From assembly GCA_015487905.1 (NCBI GenBank), contig WFOX01000203.1, positions 1-7,909 on the forward strand: 7,909 nucleotides of DNA. The letters run 5' to 3'. The notes under the pieces were generated by a model. The model did no database searches and was not told the DNA's origin. It saw only the letters and a list, made by a program, of their open reading frames with translations. Source of the DNA: Mariprofundales bacterium (GTDB lineage Bacteria; Pseudomonadota; Zetaproteobacteria; Mariprofundales; S012-25). Shown one piece after another: positions 5,416 through 7,909 of this stretch (its first letter is position 1; every line of letters begins with the position of its first letter). A program made the position numbers and the translations under genes.

Positions 5416-6344
5416 TGAGGACGCTGCAAGACCTTGCCGCGCTTGGACCGCACGGCGCGCGCGTGCGCGATGCCGTTGCAGCCATCGCCGATGCGGCCGT
5501 GGCGATCGCCCAAAAGCTTGCCCGCGCGGCCGTAGAAGGCGCGCTTGGCGCCTCGGGCGCCGTGAATGTGCAAGGCGAAGAGCAGCAAAAACTGGATGTC
5601 ATCGCCGATGAACTCGTTTTCGCCAAGCTTGCCGCAAGCGGTGCCGTGGCCGCAATAGGCTCCGAGGAGCGCCCGCAGCTTGAAACCGTGGAACATGCGG
5701 AAGGAAACCTGCTCGTGCTCGTGGATCCGCTGGACGGCTCATCCAATCTGGATGTCAATGGCGCCGTGGGCACGATCTTCACGATTTACGAAGCGCAGCG
5801 ATCCATAGATCCGCAAGCGGCCTTGCGCCCGGGTCGCGAAGCGCTTGCCGCGGGCTATGTGATGTATGGCCCGGGGCTTGTGCTCGTGCTCACCGTGGGC
5901 GCGGGCACGCACGGCTTTTCGTGGGATGCCCAAGAAGGCCGATGGGTGCTCACGCATCCCGACATGCGCATCCCCGACGGCAAGGGGTATTACTCGGTCA
6001 ATGAGGCCTATGCGCCGCGCTGGTCGGAGGATGCGCGCGCGCGCCTTGCGCGCATGAAGGAAGAAACGAAGCTTGGGCTGCGCTATGTGGGCGCGATGGT
6101 CGCGGATGTCCATCGCACCTTGCTCAAAGGCGGGATTTTCCTCTATCCGCCCGATACCAAGAACCCGCAAGGAAAGCTCAGGCTCATGTATGAAGCCATC
6201 CCGATGGCCATGCTCGTGGAGGCCGCAGGCGGCATGGCTGTGGCGGAACAAGGCAAGCGCATTTTGGACATCGCGCCCGAGGCATTGCATCAGCGCACGC
6301 CCGTGTATCTCGGCTCCCCCTCGGCCGTGCGCTACTTCGCGTGA
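5415..6344 (+). CDS. fbp: Fructose-1,6-bisphosphatase, class 1
   Basis: This cytoplasmic enzyme hydrolyses fructose 1,6-bisphosphate to fructose 6-phosphate and phosphate, the committed step of gluconeogenesis and also a Calvin cycle step. The 309-residue protein is a little shorter than E. coli Fbp (332), mainly in the regulatory N-terminus and the C-terminal end. Class 1 signatures are GASGAVNVQGEEQQKLD (45-61), the metal-binding Glu pair in GSEE (82-85), VDPLDGSSNLDVN (103-115) with the catalytic aspartates, YSVNEAYA (193-200), YVGAMVADVHRTLLKGGIF (224-242) and the YEAIPMAMLVEAAGG block (259-273) with a metal-ligand Glu. I chose ATG at 5415 because AGGAGG (5402-5407) lies seven bases before it; GTG at 5412 is also in frame. 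The shortened N-terminus may weaken AMP inhibition, but this cannot be settled by eye. No other carbon-fixation gene is visible, so its pathway here is open. Confidence 0.95.
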   Translation: MRTLQDLAALGPHGARVRDAVAAIADAAVAIAQKLARAAVEGALGASGAVNVQGEEQQKLDVIADELVFAKLAASGAVAAIGSEERPQLETVEHAEGNLLVLVDPLDGSSNLDVNGAVGTIFTIYEAQRSIDPQAALRPGREALAAGYVMYGPGLVLVLTVGAGTHGFSWDAQEGRWVLTHPDMRIPDGKGYYSVNEAYAPRWSEDARARLARMKEETKLGLRYVGAMVADVHRTLLKGGIFLYPPDTKNPQGKLRLMYEAIPMAMLVEAAGGMAVAEQGKRILDIAPEALHQRTPVYLGSPSAVRYFA

Positions 6345-7051
6345 ACAAGCGCGCACGCAAGCTGTATCTGGAGCTTGCGGGGGTGGCACCCCCGCTTGCG
6401 GCGCACTTCGCCGCACCCGAGCAGGCTCCGCTGGAAGGCCGGGCGACTCCGCCCAATGCGCCTGCGACTGCGGATGTGTCCTCACCTGCTGCGGAAGATC
6501 CCGTAAAGGCCATGCAAAAGCTTGCGCGCGCAGCCAGCCAATGCACGCGTTGCGCGCTTGCCAACACGCGCACGCAGGTGGTCTTCGGTGTAGGCGATCC
6601 CAAGGCGGCGCTTGTGATCATCGGCGAAGCGCCCGGGCGTGACGAGGATTTGCAAGGCGAGCCGTTTGTGGGGCGCGCAGGCAAGCTATTGGACAAAATC
6701 TTGGCTGCGATCGGGCTTGCACGCAGCGAGGTTTACATCATGAATGTCCTTAAGTGCCGCCCGCCCAACAATCGCAACCCGCTTCCCGAAGAAATCGCCG
6801 CGTGCAGCTATTGGCGCGAGGCGCAGCTTGAGGTGCTGCGTCCGCGCGTGTTCATGCTCTTGGGCCGCTTCGCGGCGCAAACGATGCTCGGCACAAACGC
6901 TCCCGTCTCCTCCTTGCGCGGGCGCTTTCACGAGGTGCGCGGCGTTCCTGCGCGTGTGAGCTGGCATCCGGCCTATCTTTTGCGCCAACCCGCGCAAAAG
7001 GCCGGCGCTTGGGAGGATTGGCTCGCCGTTCAAAAGCTGCTTCAGCAATAA
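6341..7051 (+). CDS. udg: Uracil-DNA glycosylase, family 4 (iron-sulfur type)
   Basis: The enzyme removes uracil produced by cytosine deamination or misincorporation, starting base excision repair. Family 4 features are clear: motif GEAPGRDEDLQGEPFVGRAG (95-114), NVLKCRPPNNRNP (135-147) and the uracil-recognition HPAYLLR motif near residue 208. Four cysteines at 68, 71, 139 and 155 (CTRC, then KC, then C) match the ligands of the 4Fe-4S cluster known in this family. The first 55 residues are Ala/Pro-rich, probably flexible, and are absent from the compact thermophile enzymes of about 200 residues; similar extensions occur in proteobacterial members. The GTG start overlaps the fbp stop as GTGA, and I see no Shine-Dalgarno before it, so translation probably depends on coupling to fbp. 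The TAA stop lies in the A tract that, on the other strand, is the U tract of the tRNA terminator. Confidence 0.93.
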   Translation: MNKRARKLYLELAGVAPPLAAHFAAPEQAPLEGRATPPNAPATADVSSPAAEDPVKAMQKLARAASQCTRCALANTRTQVVFGVGDPKAALVIIGEAPGRDEDLQGEPFVGRAGKLLDKILAAIGLARSEVYIMNVLKCRPPNNRNPLPEEIAACSYWREAQLEVLRPRVFMLLGRFAAQTMLGTNAPVSSLRGRFHEVRGVPARVSWHPAYLLRQPAQKAGAWEDWLAVQKLLQQ

Positions 7052-7072
7052 AAAAAGCGGCCTTGCGGCCGC
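7050..7072 (-). terminator. intrinsic terminator of the tRNA-Val gene
   Basis: Read on the minus strand, GCGGCC (7072-7067) pairs with GGCCGC (7062-7057) across a GCAA tetraloop and is followed by seven Ts (7056-7050). It begins nine bases after the tRNA 3' end, as expected for a monocistronic tRNA gene. On the plus strand no U tract follows the hairpin, so it should not efficiently stop transcription from udg. The T tract overlaps the udg stop codon. Confidence 0.85.
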
Positions 7073-7080
7073 CTGGGAAG

Positions 7081-7155
7081 TGGTGGGCGCTGGTGGATTC
7101 GAACCACCGACCCCCGCCGTGTGAAGACGGTGCTCTCCCGCTGAGCTAAGCGCCC
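7081..7155 (-). tRNA. tRNA-Val, anticodon CAC
   Basis: The reverse complement folds into a complete 75-base cloverleaf. The acceptor stem pairs GGGCGCT with AGCGCCC; the D arm is GCTC-AGCGGGA-GAGC; the anticodon arm is CCGTC-TTCACAC-GGCGG (with one G-T pair); a five-base variable loop follows; the T arm is GGTGG-TTCGAAT-CCACC. The discriminator A and the CCA end are encoded. The seven-base anticodon loop places CAC at 34-36 (complement of 7121-7123), after the required T33, so it reads the Val codon GTG, which is common in the genes of this window. It has its own promoter and terminator and faces the udg gene. Confidence 0.96.
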
Positions 7156-7168
7156 CAAGGGGCGGCGA

Positions 7169-7197
7169 TTGCTAGCGGCTGGAACAGAGAAGGTCAA
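7169..7197 (-). promoter_or_regulatory. sigma-70 type promoter of the tRNA-Val gene
   Basis: On the minus strand, TTGACC (7197-7192) is followed by a 17-base spacer and TAGCAA (7174-7169). The -35 box matches five of six consensus bases; the -10 matches three of six. A GC-rich stretch (TCGCCGCC) follows, as is common in stringently controlled stable RNA promoters. Transcription would start near 7162, leaving a leader of about seven bases before the tRNA. The -35 box contains the TGA stop codon of the amidotransferase gene. Confidence 0.65.
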
Positions 7198-7898
7198 ACA
7201 AACGCATCCTCCAGCCATGCCCGCATCGCCTGCCGCGCCCAGGCGTGCATCGCCGCCAGGTATTGCGGCACTTCCTTGAAGATGCGCGCAATGCCCGCCT
7301 CCCCGAGCGCCGCGCGCTCATCCTCTCCGATCTCCACCCAGCGGCGGATCGTCGCCGGATGCACCTCGGGATGGAACTGAATGCCGTATTGCCCAGGTGC
7401 CAGCCGAAAGGCCTGCTCGGGTACTTGAAAGGCCGTGGCCAAGCGCACCGCGCCCCTTGGCAAAATCCATGTCTCCCCATGCCATTGAAAGACCACCAGC
7501 CCCTCGCCCGGAAGCGAGGAGAACACGGGATCCTGCAAGGCCGCCGCCGTGGGGCGTACGCGAAAGAAGCCCAGCTCACGCCGGGCTGCCGGCACGATGC
7601 GCCCGCCTGCTGCTCTTGCCAGCAACTGCGCGCCCAGACAGACGCCGAAGACGGGTTTTGCGCTTGGCACCACATCGTGCGCAAGCCAGGCGAGCTCTGC
7701 GCGGATCATCGCATCGTGGTCGTCGTTCGCGGATTGCGGCCCGCCCATGAGAAGAAAACCGTCATAGGCCTCGGCATCGGGCGGCGCGGGTGATTCATAG
7801 AGAGGAAAGACATCCAGCCTCGCGCCCGCCTCCTCCAATGCCTCGGCGAAGACATCGGGCGTCTCATCGGGATGGTGCAGCACAACCGCGATGCGCAT
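7194..7898 (-). CDS. Class I glutamine amidotransferase-like protein (GMP synthase glutaminase-like)
   Basis: This is a stand-alone GATase1 domain of the COG0518 type, homologous to the glutaminase part of GMP synthase but with no synthetase domain. Such proteins are predicted to hydrolyse glutamine or a gamma-glutamyl compound in the cytoplasm; specific substrates are mostly unknown. The 234-residue protein shows the oxyanion-strand motif GFLLMGGPQS (47-56), the nucleophile elbow GVCLGAQLLA (85-94) with Cys87, and GIQFHPEV (172-179) with His176 and Glu178 completing the Cys-His-Glu triad, so it looks catalytically intact. The ATG is supported by the typical first strand (MRIAVVLHH). Only 11 bases of upstream sequence are in the window and they show no Shine-Dalgarno, so the promoter and any upstream partner are out of view. 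Its stop lies in the -35 box of the tRNA-Val promoter. The family is secure, the exact function is not. Confidence 0.87.
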   Translation of the reverse strand: MRIAVVLHHPDETPDVFAEALEEAGARLDVFPLYESPAPPDAEAYDGFLLMGGPQSANDDHDAMIRAELAWLAHDVVPSAKPVFGVCLGAQLLARAAGGRIVPAARRELGFFRVRPTAAALQDPVFSSLPGEGLVVFQWHGETWILPRGAVRLATAFQVPEQAFRLAPGQYGIQFHPEVHPATIRRWVEIGEDERAALGEAGIARIFKEVPQYLAAMHAWARQAMRAWLEDAFV

Positions 7899-7909
7899 CG
7901 CGCGAAGGA

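Noticed and set aside
7111..7130. tRNA read as Glu (TTC anticodon)
   Set aside because: A seven-base loop between the five-pair stems places CAC, not TTC, at 34-36, with T at position 33; the body also matches tRNA-Val(CAC).
7081..7155. tRNA gene as an integration (att) site
   Set aside because: No integrase gene and no direct repeat of the tRNA 3' end were seen in the window.
1..7909. A novel defence, toxin-antitoxin, retron or other undescribed system
   Set aside because: All substantial frames are accounted for by known families, and no repeat array, reverse transcriptase, nuclease pair or unexplained long non-coding stretch is present.

Overview
The window is GC-rich DNA (roughly 60% by eye) from a motile Gram-negative bacterium, most likely a proteobacterium whose class I cannot fix. 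The reasons are a sigma-28 type flagellin promoter, the fliC-flaG-fliD gene order, a TatB with the TatB-type (not TatA-type) N-terminus next to TatC, and a tRNA-Val with an encoded CCA end. No mobile element, CRISPR array, phage gene or other sign of recent transfer was seen. Gene packing is very tight.

Layout. (1) 3-575: the C-terminal part of a PAPS-dependent sulfotransferase, whose stop codon lies inside the next promoter. (2) 573-4320: a flagellar filament block, made of a sigma-28 promoter, a structured leader, a short flagellin (fliC), an intrinsic terminator, flaG, and an unusually long filament cap gene (fliD). (3) 4373-7051: a tightly coupled gene string tatB-tatC-fbp-udg (Sec-independent export, fructose-1,6-bisphosphatase, family 4 uracil-DNA glycosylase), with ATGA, TGATG and GTGA junctions. 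(4) On the minus strand: a class I glutamine amidotransferase-like protein (7194-7898), then a tRNA-Val(CAC) gene (7081-7155) with its own promoter and terminator.

How the parts work together. FliC, FlaG and FliD build and cap the filament. The terminator between fliC and flaG probably lowers expression of flaG-fliD compared with flagellin, which fits the large excess of flagellin over cap protein in a filament. The sulfotransferase beside fliC could act on a flagellar or cell-surface substrate, but nothing here identifies that substrate. TatB and TatC form the core of the twin-arginine translocase; TatA is not in the window. Fbp (gluconeogenesis or Calvin cycle) and Udg (uracil repair) look like co-transcribed but functionally unrelated passengers.

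I found no convincing undescribed multi-gene system. The points most worth a second look are: the fliC leader, which shows GGA triplets in two hairpin loops and in the Shine-Dalgarno (a CsrA-like arrangement); the sulfotransferase next to flagellin; the large insertion in FliD; and a repeated habit of placing stop codons inside promoter or terminator elements (three cases).
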